From NCBI GenBank assembly GCA_934486735.1, contig CAKSQL010000003.1, positions 79,438 to 143,437 on the forward strand: a DNA stretch of 64,000 bases, in the 5' to 3' direction. This document shows positions 41,202 to 50,731 of this stretch, piece by piece (positions within the stretch are counted from its first letter, which is position 1; each line of letters begins with the position of its first letter). The notes beneath the pieces were generated by a model. That model ran no database searches and was not told the DNA's origin. It was given only the letters and a program-made list of their open reading frames with translations. Source of the DNA: an uncultured Clostridia bacterium (GTDB lineage Bacteria > Bacillota > Clostridia > UBA1381). The position numbers were made by a program, and so were the translations under genes.

Positions 41202-41231
41202 GTCCCTGAAGCATTGCTTTGGGGATTTTTT
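41202..41231 (+). terminator. riboswitch-controlled terminator
   Basis: GTCCC..AAGC/GCTT..GGGGA hairpin followed by TTTTTT, 26 bases after the aptamer; the expression platform of the FMN riboswitch. Confidence 0.8.
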
Positions 41232-41334
41232 CATATGAAATTGAGTTTTACGCACTAAAATTAAAAATTTCAGTCTTAATCCACATACACATTTATAGAC
41301 CATATTTGAAAAACGATGAAGGGTTGTGTCAAAA

Positions 41335-41868
41335 ATGAAAAATACGAAAAAATTAACTACATTGGGATTGTTGGGTGCACTGTCGATAATCATGGTGACG
41401 CTGATACATTTTCCGCTGTTCGCCGCAGCGCCATTCCTGGAATATGACCCGGCGGATATTCCGATATTTATTTCGGCATTTCTGTTCGGACCGCTTGCGG
41501 GATTTGCGCTGACAGTTGCGGTCAGCATTGTTCAGGGCATTACGGTCAGCGCATCGGGTGGTTATATCGGAATAGTTATGCATATTCTCTCGACCGGTGC
41601 ATTTGTTCTGGTGGCAGGGAATATATACAAAAGGAACAAGACGAGGAAGAGCGCGGCAATTGCACTCGGAGTCGGAGTGATTGTCATGACACTGGCTATG
41701 ACCGGCTGCAACATGGTTTTGACTCCGATTTTTATGAACGTTCCGCGCAGCGAGGTTATAAAGCTGATACCGCCTGTGATTCTGCCGTTCAACCTGGTAA
41801 AATCGGGCGTGAATGCGATTGTCACCATGCTGGTTTATAAGCATGTGTCAAATTTTGTGCATAGGTAA
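41335..41868 (+). CDS. ribU: riboflavin ECF transporter S component
   Basis: A 177-residue membrane protein with about six hydrophobic segments that captures riboflavin for an energy-coupling-factor transporter (EcfA/A'/T encoded elsewhere). Typical start KLTTLGLLGALSIIMVTLIH, then YDPADIPIFISAFLFGPLAG, the RibU-family signature. Control by the FMN riboswitch confirms the substrate. The ATG at 41335 is preferred; AAGGG lies 11 bases ahead. The GTG at 41326 is too close to it. Confidence 0.92.
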   Translation: MKNTKKLTTLGLLGALSIIMVTLIHFPLFAAAPFLEYDPADIPIFISAFLFGPLAGFALTVAVSIVQGITVSASGGYIGIVMHILSTGAFVLVAGNIYKRNKTRKSAAIALGVGVIVMTLAMTGCNMVLTPIFMNVPRSEVIKLIPPVILPFNLVKSGVNAIVTMLVYKHVSNFVHR

Positions 41869-41923
41869 AGCAGTGTTAAAATTATTCGGTTGTTCAAGGA
41901 CGGTTTGACTTTAATTCTGCTGA

Positions 41924-41961
41924 GGGACTGTAAAAAATTTTGGATATTTTTTTACAGTCCC
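41924..41961. terminator. bidirectional terminator between ribU and the unknown gene
   Basis: GGGACTGTAAAAAA pairs with TTTTTTTACAGTCCC. Confidence 0.8.
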
Positions 41962-42578
41962 TATTTTTGCATTGAATCTATTATCGAGTAAATATTATCG
42001 ATTATATATTTTTGTGCATCAATGTCAAAAAACGACGTATATCGGTCCTCGCCGCGGCAGTGTCTGACTTTCACTGTGATTCCGATTTCAAAACCTTGCT
42101 GAGTTGGCACGACACTTTTTTTGCCGCTTGGGGCGTAGATTACGTCAAGAAAGTTAAAACCGAGCAGCCAATTATTGATTGCTCCGCATTTGAATTTCTT
42201 CATATTTTGTTCTTCAACAAGTGAATTAATACGTTTGGCTATTTGTTTGGCGCTTATCGGTTCTTCGGAATACCAAAAACGGCTTAGTTCTTTTCGGGTG
42301 ATATAAAAATTGTGTTTTCGTCCTTTGGGCGGCTTCTGATACCGAAGTGCAAGCATGCGCGGCGGAGGACAAAGCATATTTTCTTCCTCTACTGCAAATA
42401 AGCCGCCTTTTTCCGTTGCCTGTCTCAAAATATCGGACACGTAAAACAAACATCGGGATATGCGAATGTTGTTTACAATATCATTTTCCGGAATCGGAGT
42501 ATTGTCAAGCGGATTTATCCCGTTTGCAAGCTTTGCAATATACATATTAGCTCTTTGTATGAGTTCTTCATCTGTCAT
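41961..42578 (-). CDS. conserved-looking protein of unknown function
   Basis: 205 residues from an ATG with GGGGGTGG five bases ahead. The N-terminal part (ANGINPLDNTPIPENDIVNN, VRISRCLFYVSDILRQ-like stretch RISRCLFYVSDILRQATEKG) is a motif I have seen in uncharacterised Firmicutes proteins. The middle holds a helix-turn-helix-like region (EPISAKQIAKRINSLVEEQN) and the C-terminus a beta-rich segment (GITVKVRHCRG, YTSFFDID). The pattern suggests a DNA- or RNA-interacting protein, but I assign no function. Convergent with ribU. Confidence 0.65.
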   Translation of the reverse strand: MTDEELIQRANMYIAKLANGINPLDNTPIPENDIVNNIRISRCLFYVSDILRQATEKGGLFAVEEENMLCPPPRMLALRYQKPPKGRKHNFYITRKELSRFWYSEEPISAKQIAKRINSLVEEQNMKKFKCGAINNWLLGFNFLDVIYAPSGKKSVVPTQQGFEIGITVKVRHCRGEDRYTSFFDIDAQKYIIDNIYSIIDSMQK

Positions 42579-42649
42579 TTTATCCACCCCCCTTTTAAAT
42601 TATTTTAACACAATATTTTCCAAAACACAACAGATAAAAACAAATTTTC

Positions 42650-43170
42650 TGATATACTCGGCGGTTATACGAGTGAAGAGACGATTTCGGCAATGCCTTT
42701 AATTTATGTAAAAGGTACGCTGAAAATAAACAAAAACTGTTCGATTCAGAGATGCTTTTTAAATAGTAAGCCTCAGACCGGTGCGGCAACAAGGAGTACG
42801 AAAGCGGATATTTCTTCAATATCCCCGGATCTGCCACTGTCGTATATGACGGAACGCGCTTTTCTCTTTCCAAGATAATCATGCCGTTTGCGGAGGAAAG
42901 CCTGCCAACCGCCGATTTGCTTGTTTCGAGTAAGGTTCGCGGCACGACAACCGATACACTTTATTATTATTTTATCGGCAGCGAAAGCAAGAATATCAGA
43001 GTTAAAAAAACGGTGCGGACGGAATTTCCGAGATAAAATGCTCGCTCAAGGGACGACTTTTGAGGGATACATTGTATAAATATTCCTTTGCGAAAAATAA
43101 GATGGGTGAAGAAACGACCGTATATTTTTGGTCGGATGATATGAGACCGTACAGAACGGTAATAAAATAA
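42650..43170 (+). pseudogene. frameshifted remnant of a secreted stalk/adhesin-like protein
   Basis: Three plus-strand frames carry protein-like sequence in succession. 42662-42763 reads GGYTSEETISAMPLIYVKG. 42770-43036 reads YFFNIPGSATVVYDGTRFSL and DTLYYYFIGSESKNIRVKK. After a one-base shift in a run of seven A (43003-43009) it continues NGADGISEIKCSLKGRL, YKYSFAKNKMGEETTVYFW and SDDMRPYRTVIK to a TAA at 43168. The ending resembles C-termini of secreted Clostridial surface proteins. No start codon or ribosome-binding site is visible, so it is a decayed fragment. Confidence 0.65.
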
Positions 43171-43231
43171 AACCTCTGATATTCGCTGCCTGCCGGTACC
43201 GGCGGCAGACAGTGAATATCGGGGAGGTTTT
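43169..43231. terminator. long hairpin terminator
   Basis: AAAACCTC...GAGGTTTT, with inner GATATTC/GAATATC and GCCGG/CCGGC pairs, directly after the remnant. Confidence 0.75.
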
Positions 43232-43362
43232 AAGCAAGTATATTCAGTCGGCAGCGTGACAAATTATGGCTGCCTTGTGTATATGTTTTTTTGATTTACG
43301 GGAATTTGAACATGTCGAAAGATATTGTTTTATTCCCGTCAAATTTCATTAAAATATTTTCC

Positions 43363-44955
43363 TTATTTCCCAAGCGCGTTTTTAATCCTGTTGTAGTCGT
43401 TTGTAAGAATCACATCGATCCCCATATCGACAAATTCCTGCGCTTCTTTTGGGTCATCCGACCAAAAGACATTGCAGATTATATTGTGTTCGTGTGCCTT
43501 TTCAATCATTTCGCGGTTAAAATACGGCTTAAACAGCTGAACTTTTTGGAATCCGTACTTTATCGCTCTGTCAACAATCTGCCATGCTGTTTCGCCTGCG
43601 CCTGCGCAGAGAGCTATATCCGGCGCAAGTTCGCGGATTTTGAGCAGAACATCATCGTCAGTCATGAAATATACATACTTGCGGCAATCGTATTTATCGA
43701 TAAGACGAATGACTTCTTTAAGCGATTGCTCGTCAAAACGGAATTTGTCGCCGTCGTCCTTGAGATGAATGTTCATAATGGTGTGACAGGCAAATTTTTG
43801 CAGAATATCTTCAAATTTTAGTATCTTAAGCCCGGTAAATTCCTCGCTGTACTTTATCCCGAAATCGTATTTTAAAAGTTCAGCATAGGAGTGTTCATAT
43901 ATTAGTCCGCTGCCGTCGGAAACTCTTTCGAGACTCGGGTCGTGGCAGGAGACTATCTCGCCGTCGGTTGTGACCCACAGGTCGAATTCAATTTCTTCAG
44001 CACCCATGGCAATCGCCGCGCCGAATGCCGGCATACTGTTCTCGGGCGCGATTGTGTTGAAACCGCGGTGCGCGCATATCCTGGGATAGGGCATGATTTG
44101 GTCATTCTTCACAATTGCGCTGCCTGCCGGACGATACTTGTACGGACGTCTGCCTGCTTCGACATATTCATAGTGTGCGGAAATGGGTGAGCCAAAGCCG
44201 GCAGGTTTGAAATATTTCTTTTGCGGATCTATTTCGGCATAGCCGAGTCCGACTTTGCTTTCCATACTCAAAAGCATTTTCCCGTCGGGAGCGGCAATCA
44301 GACTTCCGCCGCCTATGTCTGAATTTTTGTCCATAGATACCGATGCGCGCACAACATATGAGTTGGTGTTGTATGCCAAAAATGACGAGGTTATCTCGGA
44401 ACAGCGATGTGTGTCGCTGCGCTGATGTGAGCAGCCAATGATGATGTCGGGCTTGTAGAGCGCAAGCTTTGCAAAGTATTCGTAAAAATAGAAATCATAG
44501 CATGTCATAAACCCGTAGCGTATTCCGTCAATAGTAACAATTGTCGGTTCGGAGAACTCAAAGCTGTAGCCGGAATCAAGTCCGCATTCCGAAGGCTCGT
44601 CGGGCACAAGATGCTCTTTATAGTATTTTCCGACAATTTCGCCGTTTCGGTTGAACGCGTATGTAGTGTTCCGAACTCCGTTTTCTGTCATGCAACGCGC
44701 ATTTGTAAAAAGCACGGCGTTGCATCTTTTTGCCGTTTGTGCAGCTTTTTCAAGCAGTACGGAATTGTATTTTTCCATTGAAATTTTATTTCTTTCCGGA
44801 TTGTTTGCAAGGCATGGAATGTCGCTTGACTCGGGCATGACAATCAAATCCGCACTTTCGTCACATTCGTCCATGAGTGCAAGTTCTTTTTTAAAATATT
44901 CGTCCGACAGAGCAAAGTCTGTCGAATATTCAGGTTGAATAACACATACTTTCAT
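43363..44955 (-). CDS. nitrilase-family amidohydrolase fused to glycerophosphodiester phosphodiesterase
   Basis: A 530-residue two-domain cytoplasmic protein. Residues 1-270 are a carbon-nitrogen hydrolase with the full triad Glu42 (VMPESSD), Lys113 (YYKEHLVPD) and Cys152 (GFMTCYDFY). Residues 290-530 are a GDPD domain with His296 (CAHRGFNTIAPENS), metal ligands Glu323/Asp325 (EIEFDLW) and His338 (SCHDPSLERV). Both active sites appear complete. The GDPD half likely splits glycerophosphodiesters to an alcohol and glycerol-3-phosphate; the nitrilase half could deamidate or cleave the released amino-alcohol amide. The physical fusion points to a two-step pathway. It is divergent from a LysR regulator, which may control it. 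Confidence 0.88.
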   Translation of the reverse strand: MKVCVIQPEYSTDFALSDEYFKKELALMDECDESADLIVMPESSDIPCLANNPERNKISMEKYNSVLLEKAAQTAKRCNAVLFTNARCMTENGVRNTTYAFNRNGEIVGKYYKEHLVPDEPSECGLDSGYSFEFSEPTIVTIDGIRYGFMTCYDFYFYEYFAKLALYKPDIIIGCSHQRSDTHRCSEITSSFLAYNTNSYVVRASVSMDKNSDIGGGSLIAAPDGKMLLSMESKVGLGYAEIDPQKKYFKPAGFGSPISAHYEYVEAGRRPYKYRPAGSAIVKNDQIMPYPRICAHRGFNTIAPENSMPAFGAAIAMGAEEIEFDLWVTTDGEIVSCHDPSLERVSDGSGLIYEHSYAELLKYDFGIKYSEEFTGLKILKFEDILQKFACHTIMNIHLKDDGDKFRFDEQSLKEVIRLIDKYDCRKYVYFMTDDDVLLKIRELAPDIALCAGAGETAWQIVDRAIKYGFQKVQLFKPYFNREMIEKAHEHNIICNVFWSDDPKEAQEFVDMGIDVILTNDYNRIKNALGK

Positions 44956-45036
44956 TTTGGAAAAGCTCCTTTTAGTTTGTTTATAATATGATTATAGCAT
45001 ATATTTTACTAAAAGGAAATAATCAAAAAAGATATG

Positions 45037-45065
45037 TTGCATTATCAAAAAATATATGGTATAAT
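45037..45065 (+). promoter_or_regulatory. promoter of the LysR-family gene
   Basis: TTGCAT, a 17-bp spacer and TATAAT. Confidence 0.7.
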
Positions 45066-45096
45066 AGTGTTGGCTGAAAGAAAGGGAGGATAGCCG

Positions 45097-45930
45097 GTGA
45101 ATTTAAGAGAACTTGAATATTTTTACGAAACCGCGCAGACGCAGAATATAAGCAGGACGGCAGAAAAATTTCTCGTTCCTGCATCAGCCGTCTCAACGGC
45201 AATAAAAAAGCTTGAAAAAGAGCTTGGAACAACACTTTTTGACAGGAAAAGCAATCGGATTTTTTTAAACGCCGATGGCGAGATTTTTTTTGAAAGAGTC
45301 GCTGCGGCAAGGGACGCTCTTCAATCGGGAATAGAGCTTGTGAAGGACGGAAAAAAGCGCCCGATAAAGGTTTTGTGCCGTGCGCGTTCAAAGTGGATAA
45401 CCGAATTGATAATCGAATATAAAAGAATGCACGATACCGATTTTATCGTTTCGAGCGAGAATGAGGACGCGCGCGGCTATGATGTGGTGATTGATGAGGA
45501 TTCTCCGCAATATAAGGGGTGGAAACGATTTTTGCTGAGTCGCGAGGAAATTTGTATAAAGGCATCGGCAAAGTCAGGTCTTGCCAAAAGAAAAATGACA
45601 TTCGGGCAGCTGAACCGAATAGGCTTCATTCTCTACGGCGAGGGCAGCGGAATGAGAAATTTGTATAAAGAAATCTGCCTTGCGGAGGGATGCGGCGAAA
45701 ACATAGTAGTGGAATGCGGCGACCGCATGTGCCTTTTGGAATATGTCAAGGCAGGGATGGGGCTGACGCTCGGTTCGGTGAGGTCGCTTGAAGAAAAGGA
45801 ACAGGCAGAGCTGGTTAAGCTGGATGTCTCCGATTTTTGCCCGGTACAGTCAGTCTACGTTTTCAGCACAAAAGAGAATCGCGATACAGCTGCGTTCTGC
45901 AGTTTTTTGTACAGCAAGCGAAAAATTTAA
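45097..45930 (+). CDS. LysR-family transcriptional regulator
   Basis: 277 residues from a GTG with GGGAGG eight bases ahead. The N-terminal winged helix-turn-helix is typical (LRELEYFYETAQTQNISRTA, VPASAVSTAIKKLEKELGTT, LFDRKSNRIFLNADG), with a type 2 periplasmic-binding-like effector domain behind it. LysR regulators usually control the divergent gene, here the nitrilase-GDPD fusion, in response to a pathway metabolite. The effector domain is slightly short. Confidence 0.9.
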   Translation: MNLRELEYFYETAQTQNISRTAEKFLVPASAVSTAIKKLEKELGTTLFDRKSNRIFLNADGEIFFERVAAARDALQSGIELVKDGKKRPIKVLCRARSKWITELIIEYKRMHDTDFIVSSENEDARGYDVVIDEDSPQYKGWKRFLLSREEICIKASAKSGLAKRKMTFGQLNRIGFILYGEGSGMRNLYKEICLAEGCGENIVVECGDRMCLLEYVKAGMGLTLGSVRSLEEKEQAELVKLDVSDFCPVQSVYVFSTKENRDTAAFCSFLYSKRKI

Positions 45931-45946
45931 TATTGAACAAAAAACG

Positions 45947-45986
45947 TGCCTTGAATGAGCGAAAACTTGTTCAAGGCATATTTTTT
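45947..45986 (+). terminator. terminator of the LysR-family gene
   Basis: TGCCTTGAA pairs with TTCAAGGCA, followed by TATTTTTT. Confidence 0.8.
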
Positions 45987-46005
45987 AGTAAATTTACTCA
46001 TTCTA

Positions 46006-46034
46006 TTGACTTTTTAGGACAAATATGCTATAAT
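46006..46034 (+). promoter_or_regulatory. promoter upstream of the O-antigen-ligase-like gene and dockerin cluster
   Basis: TTGACT, a 17-bp spacer and TATAAT. The next terminator is at 56925, so a single transcript could span 46083-56893. Confidence 0.75.
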
Positions 46035-46082
46035 TTATATGTATATGTAAAATAATAGAAAAACACAAAAATGGTGTGAAAT

Positions 46083-47822
46083 ATGCATACTAAGGATAAA
46101 AAAGAGTATATATTTGCAGCGGCAGCAGTTGTGCTTACCTTTTTGTCGGGAGGAATGTTCTGGCAGGGGTGCATAATTCCGATGCTTTTGCTTTGCGCCG
46201 TAATTGCGCTCGGAAAAATCGGCGTACGTACAGCAGTGTATATAATAGTATATATTCCGCTGCTTGCAGCTTCGCTTATTTGTACAAAGGGCGATATGCA
46301 GGCAGGAATATATGAGTCTGAAAAGCTTTTGTGCTTTGCACTGGCTTTGAGTGCAGGCGTTGCGGCGGGAAAAAGGTACAGTTTTCTGACAGCTGCGGCA
46401 GTATTTGCGGCGGTGTTGGGACTGGCGGCATATTGCGGACTTGATATTGCCGAATACACATTTTGGGACAGGGGCGTGCTGCGATTGCAGTCATCGCTCG
46501 GATATGCAAATACAATGGCGTGCCTGCTGGCGTGCGGATATTTTGCATTGTTGGAAAAGACGGACAAAAGGATTTTCCGATATGCGGCTATGGGCATTCT
46601 CATTGCGATGTATCTGACATTTTCGAAAGCGTGCATACCGATATTTTTGCTTGTCGGAACTCTGTACATATATAAGGAAAGAAAGCATCGCACATTTTTT
46701 GCGATTGCCAATCTTGCGGCGCTTATCGTTTGCGCACTTACATTTGCGGCGGTAAAGAGACATATGTCGTTTCTGGCGGCTGTGATTATTCTCTGCGGCA
46801 TCGCGGCGGCAGGGGAGATAAAAATGGGCGATAAATATTTCAGGCTGTGGCTTGTTTTGGGTGCTGTCGGCATTGCTTTTGTGATTGTCGCGGTCATAAA
46901 AAATCCGTTGCTTGTCACGACGCTTTCAAAGCGTATGCAATATTCGAATGACGCTCTCGGACTGATAGGCAAAAATCCGATTTTCGGAAACGGCGCGGGC
47001 AGCTGGAGAGTATTGCAGCTCGGGGTACAGAGCGATGGCTACGATGTTAAATATCTGCATAATTCACCGCTGCAGCTGATAATTGAAAACGGATTTTTGT
47101 TTACGGCTTTGTTTTACGCACCGGTAGTATATGCATTTTGCCGCACGGTTAAGCACAGGGAAAGAGCCGCCGCGGCGATATTGCTTGTGATAACGCTCCA
47201 TTCGTTTGTTGATTTGGATTTGTCATTTGCGCTGATGCTGACAATATACGGAGCGGTATCGGGAATGTGTATGAGCGAGGAAAAAGCAGCGGAATCCGAG
47301 CGGTTCAGGCTGCCGCTCGTGTGTATAGTTATAGCCTTTACACTTGCGATTGTGTCATATATGACTGCGGAATACTTTATAAGAGGAAAAATGGAAAAAA
47401 GCTATATAAACGGCGATTTTAAAGCGGCTAAAAACTACTCCGAAACACTTGACAGACTATGTCCAGGGGACAGCAGCCTCAAAGTTACGGAGGCAGATAT
47501 GGCATTGAAATCGGGTGATGCCGAGGGCGCAAAGCGGCTTTTGGAAAAAGCGGTTCGGCTTTCGGAAAACGACCCTGAAATATTCAGACAATATATAGAG
47601 TATGCGTCCGATAATGCTGATGATATCATGAAATATATTTCAATGAATCCAAAGCAGGAAAGGGCGTATACCAATGCAAAGAGCATGGCGGAGAGGCTGT
47701 ATTCCGCAGGAAAACTGTCCGACGTGGAATATGCCGATTTGGATGAAAAAATTGAAAATTATCGGGAAAAGGAGCATGTGACCGACAGAAATCGGCTGCT
47801 TGAGACTTTATCCGAAAAATAA
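46083..47822 (+). CDS. O-antigen ligase/Wzy-like membrane protein with C-terminal TPR region
   Basis: A 579-residue protein with about twelve membrane segments (residues ~10-425), for example IFAAAAVVLTFLSGGMFW and IYIVYIPLLAASLIC-like spans. The O-antigen-ligase-family landmark is in the loop before the last spans (NPIFGNGAGSWRVLQ, LHNSPLQLIIENGFLF). Residues ~430-579 are a soluble helical-repeat region (AAKNYSETLDRLCPGDSSLK, GDAEGAKRLLEKAVRL). Such proteins join or polymerise glycans, or attach glycans to secreted proteins, at the outer face of the membrane. It is 16 bp ahead of the cohesin-dockerin genes, so it may glycosylate those surface proteins. Confidence 0.8.
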   Translation: MHTKDKKEYIFAAAAVVLTFLSGGMFWQGCIIPMLLLCAVIALGKIGVRTAVYIIVYIPLLAASLICTKGDMQAGIYESEKLLCFALALSAGVAAGKRYSFLTAAAVFAAVLGLAAYCGLDIAEYTFWDRGVLRLQSSLGYANTMACLLACGYFALLEKTDKRIFRYAAMGILIAMYLTFSKACIPIFLLVGTLYIYKERKHRTFFAIANLAALIVCALTFAAVKRHMSFLAAVIILCGIAAAGEIKMGDKYFRLWLVLGAVGIAFVIVAVIKNPLLVTTLSKRMQYSNDALGLIGKNPIFGNGAGSWRVLQLGVQSDGYDVKYLHNSPLQLIIENGFLFTALFYAPVVYAFCRTVKHRERAAAAILLVITLHSFVDLDLSFALMLTIYGAVSGMCMSEEKAAESERFRLPLVCIVIAFTLAIVSYMTAEYFIRGKMEKSYINGDFKAAKNYSETLDRLCPGDSSLKVTEADMALKSGDAEGAKRLLEKAVRLSENDPEIFRQYIEYASDNADDIMKYISMNPKQERAYTNAKSMAERLYSAGKLSDVEYADLDEKIENYREKEHVTDRNRLLETLSEK

Positions 47823-47838
47823 AGAAAGGTGAGAGGTA

Positions 47839-50715
47839 ATGAAAAATTCAAAGGAAAGAAAAGGAATCCTGGCATGGTGCATAGCTTTGTGCATGGCATT
47901 TTCCATGATGTCGCCGATGCTTTGCTATGCTGCGGAATCCGAAACGCTTGTTCTTGACGGAACGGAGTATCAGCTCGAAACTGAGCCGTACGAAAGTGAG
48001 CAGGGTTTGATGGCAAATGCGAAGGAGCTGGCTTCGGCGTTCGGACTTGAAAGCTCGTTCGATGCTGAAAACAAAGCGTTCACAATGACAGACGAAAAGC
48101 ATGGCGAGGTTATGCTTGTGCATAACGCAACGCAGTTTTCAAGTAATGGCAACATATATGACTGCGCACCGTATTTTCAGGTTGAAAACGGAGTTCCGAT
48201 GATTGAGCTTGGATTCATGTGCAGCATGTACAGTGCGGCGTATAAAATTGATGGAAACAAGATTGTTATTAAAACGGGAGCGGTCAGCGATAATGTGGCA
48301 AGAGTGGTTATCGACAGTAAAGTGACGCCGCTTTACATTGAACCGTTCAAAACAGATGACGGACTTTTCACGAGTGCGGCAGAACTGGCATCGGCGTTCG
48401 GACTTGAAGTGTCATACGATAATGATGACAAGTCAATCACCTTTACAGATGAAAAACATGGCGAAGTTGTATTGCATGACAAGGCTGAAAGCTTTACAAG
48501 CAGAGGAATCGAATTTGAATGTGCGCCGCTGTTCTTTGTGGAAAACGGTGTACCTATTATAGAAACAGGATTTTTCTGCGAGATGTACGGAGCGTCGTAT
48601 GATTATGATGATACAAAGGCTCTGACGATATATAAGGACACGCCGATGCCGGACAAAAACAATAATGATATATCGCTTATGGCATCGTCGGGAACTTTGA
48701 GCGGAACGGTGAAATATTCGACCGGCGCGCCGACAAACGGATTGAATGTCAAGCTGATACTTCAGCAAAATTCGGTCAGATACGGGCTTTACGGCTCTGT
48801 TACAAGAAGAGTCGGCGAAAATTATCTTTTGGGAAATGTAACGCTCACCGAGCAGGAAAAACAAAAGAGCTTTACATACGATGTGTCAAAATACCAGTCG
48901 AGCACATATCCGACTTATTCGATCTTCTATGAGGAGGATAATATCAAAGAGTACGGATATTATAATCGGAGCGGTTTGGTTTCATCGCTCAATTCGTCGC
49001 CGAGATATAACAAGACTTACTATGATGATGCGCAGCACTTTAATTTTAATTCAGAATCGCAAATGATAATTCCGATCGACAGAAAGTACAGTGTTTCGGG
49101 AAATATGGAGCTTACCGGCGGAGCTGCGCCAAGCGAAGGTCTTGATGTCGGATTGGTTATTCAGACAAGAACCGATACCAGAAAAAATATTTACGGCGGT
49201 GTCTACTATAATATAGGAAGCACACATTCTCTCGGAGATGTGCATTTTGACGGCGGCGAAAATGAAAAGCAGTACAGCTATATAATTCAGCAGCTGTATA
49301 ACTCGGAATATCCGTATTTTACGCTGTTCACAGTATCAGACAGCGGATATCTGCCCCAATATGCGTATTATAACGACAACGGAAAAATGACAACGGTTGA
49401 CAAAAATCCGAAATATAATACAGTCAAGTATTTGAATTCGAGAGCGTTCAATGTCGCGGCATGCTACACTACGGCGGATATATCGCTGCCGATCAGCGGC
49501 TCGGGCACAGCGGAGACTGTAAAAGCTCCGATGGCGAGCATATCGGGCGGTGCGGTGGAAAAAGGAACAAAGGTGTCGCTGTCGAGTGCAACAAGCGGAG
49601 CAAGTATTTATTATACGACCGACGGAAGCATGCCGACCACATCGGATACGCGGTATACAGTGCCGATTGAGATAAATAATGATGTAACAATAAAAGCGAT
49701 TGCGGTTAAGAGCGGAATGAACAACAGCTCGGTTTCTACATTTAATTATACAATTAAAAAATCGACCGGCGAAGATGAGAGTGACTCGGCGGAATTTGAA
49801 ATAACCGCCGGAAGTATGACAATGAAGAAAAACGGGGAAACGATTACTCTCAGAGAAGCTCCGTTTTATGACGGCGGCAAGATATATATGGCAGTAAGAG
49901 ATGTGGCGGATAAAGTGCTGGAGTGTGTGTGCAACTGGAACAACGAAACAAGGACTGTAACGTATTACATCGGGTCTAAAGCGATATCATATACTGTCGG
50001 CGACGGAAATTGCAGGGTTTTGTATGACAGCACATATGTAAATATAGTTGATTTGCTCGGCAAAATCGGCAAAAGAACAGAGCTTTCAGGCAGTACGGTA
50101 AAGGCATACGATGACGGCACAACCGCCAAAGGTGCATTGCTCACAGTCGGAGAAGTGAGCGGAAAGGCGGGGCAGTTGATAGATGTTCCGATTAAGCTTA
50201 CTCAAAATCCGGGCATTGCGATTATCGGCTTTAATGTGAACTATGACAGCAGCAAAATGACGCTTGTAACGGCGGAGCTGGGCGATATCTTCACAGGCAA
50301 TTTTGATTGTAACATAGCGAAGATTCCATATATGTTCAATGTGTATGACACAAAGGACAAGAAAAATGACGGAACGCTTGTCACATTGACATTTGAAATG
50401 AAGTCGGATTGCCCCGAGGGCAGCTATGACATAACATTGACCGGGCAGGAGGCATTTAATATAGAAGAAGATGATGTTGAACTTTCGTTAAAAAATGGAA
50501 AAATCACAGTCAGAAATGTTCTTTTGGGAGATGTCAACGGAGACGGCGTGTTTAACAAAAAGGATCTTCTGAGACTTGCAAAGCATTTTTCGGGTTATGA
50601 CGATCAGATAGACGAGGCGGCAGCCGATGTGACGGGCGACGGAAAGGTCACTCAAAAAGACCTTTTGAGAATCGCAAAGTATTTCTCGGGTTATGCCGTA
50701 GAATTTGGAAAATAA
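47839..50715 (+). CDS. secreted scaffold-like protein with cohesin and dockerin
   Basis: 958 residues. Signal peptide (1-33, GILAWCIALCMAFSMMSPML). Two tandem copies of a ~110-residue stalk-like unit (35-145, 155-265; both hold ELASAFGLE and TDEKHGEV). Two tandem ~125-residue units of unknown fold (~280-545). A chitobiase/FN3-like domain (~555-640, ASIYYTTDGSMPTTSDTRY). A copper-amine-oxidase-like stalk part (~650-745). A cohesin (766-892, NPGIAIIGFNVNYDSSKMTL, GDIFTGNFDCNIAKIPYMF) and a type I dockerin (897-957, DVNGDGVFNKKDLLRLAKHF and DVTGDGKVTQKDLLRIAKYF). Both calcium loops have Asp/Asn at positions 1, 3, 5 and Asp at 12. With cohesin and dockerin side by side it could form chains or link dockerin clients to the cohesin of the protein at 53873. 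Confidence 0.85.
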   Translation: MKNSKERKGILAWCIALCMAFSMMSPMLCYAAESETLVLDGTEYQLETEPYESEQGLMANAKELASAFGLESSFDAENKAFTMTDEKHGEVMLVHNATQFSSNGNIYDCAPYFQVENGVPMIELGFMCSMYSAAYKIDGNKIVIKTGAVSDNVARVVIDSKVTPLYIEPFKTDDGLFTSAAELASAFGLEVSYDNDDKSITFTDEKHGEVVLHDKAESFTSRGIEFECAPLFFVENGVPIIETGFFCEMYGASYDYDDTKALTIYKDTPMPDKNNNDISLMASSGTLSGTVKYSTGAPTNGLNVKLILQQNSVRYGLYGSVTRRVGENYLLGNVTLTEQEKQKSFTYDVSKYQSSTYPTYSIFYEEDNIKEYGYYNRSGLVSSLNSSPRYNKTYYDDAQHFNFNSESQMIIPIDRKYSVSGNMELTGGAAPSEGLDVGLVIQTRTDTRKNIYGGVYYNIGSTHSLGDVHFDGGENEKQYSYIIQQLYNSEYPYFTLFTVSDSGYLPQYAYYNDNGKMTTVDKNPKYNTVKYLNSRAFNVAACYTTADISLPISGSGTAETVKAPMASISGGAVEKGTKVSLSSATSGASIYYTTDGSMPTTSDTRYTVPIEINNDVTIKAIAVKSGMNNSSVSTFNYTIKKSTGEDESDSAEFEITAGSMTMKKNGETITLREAPFYDGGKIYMAVRDVADKVLECVCNWNNETRTVTYYIGSKAISYTVGDGNCRVLYDSTYVNIVDLLGKIGKRTELSGSTVKAYDDGTTAKGALLTVGEVSGKAGQLIDVPIKLTQNPGIAIIGFNVNYDSSKMTLVTAELGDIFTGNFDCNIAKIPYMFNVYDTKDKKNDGTLVTLTFEMKSDCPEGSYDITLTGQEAFNIEEDDVELSLKNGKITVRNVLLGDVNGDGVFNKKDLLRLAKHFSGYDDQIDEAAADVTGDGKVTQKDLLRIAKYFSGYAVEFGK

Positions 50716-50731
50716 GGAGAAAAGGTAAATT

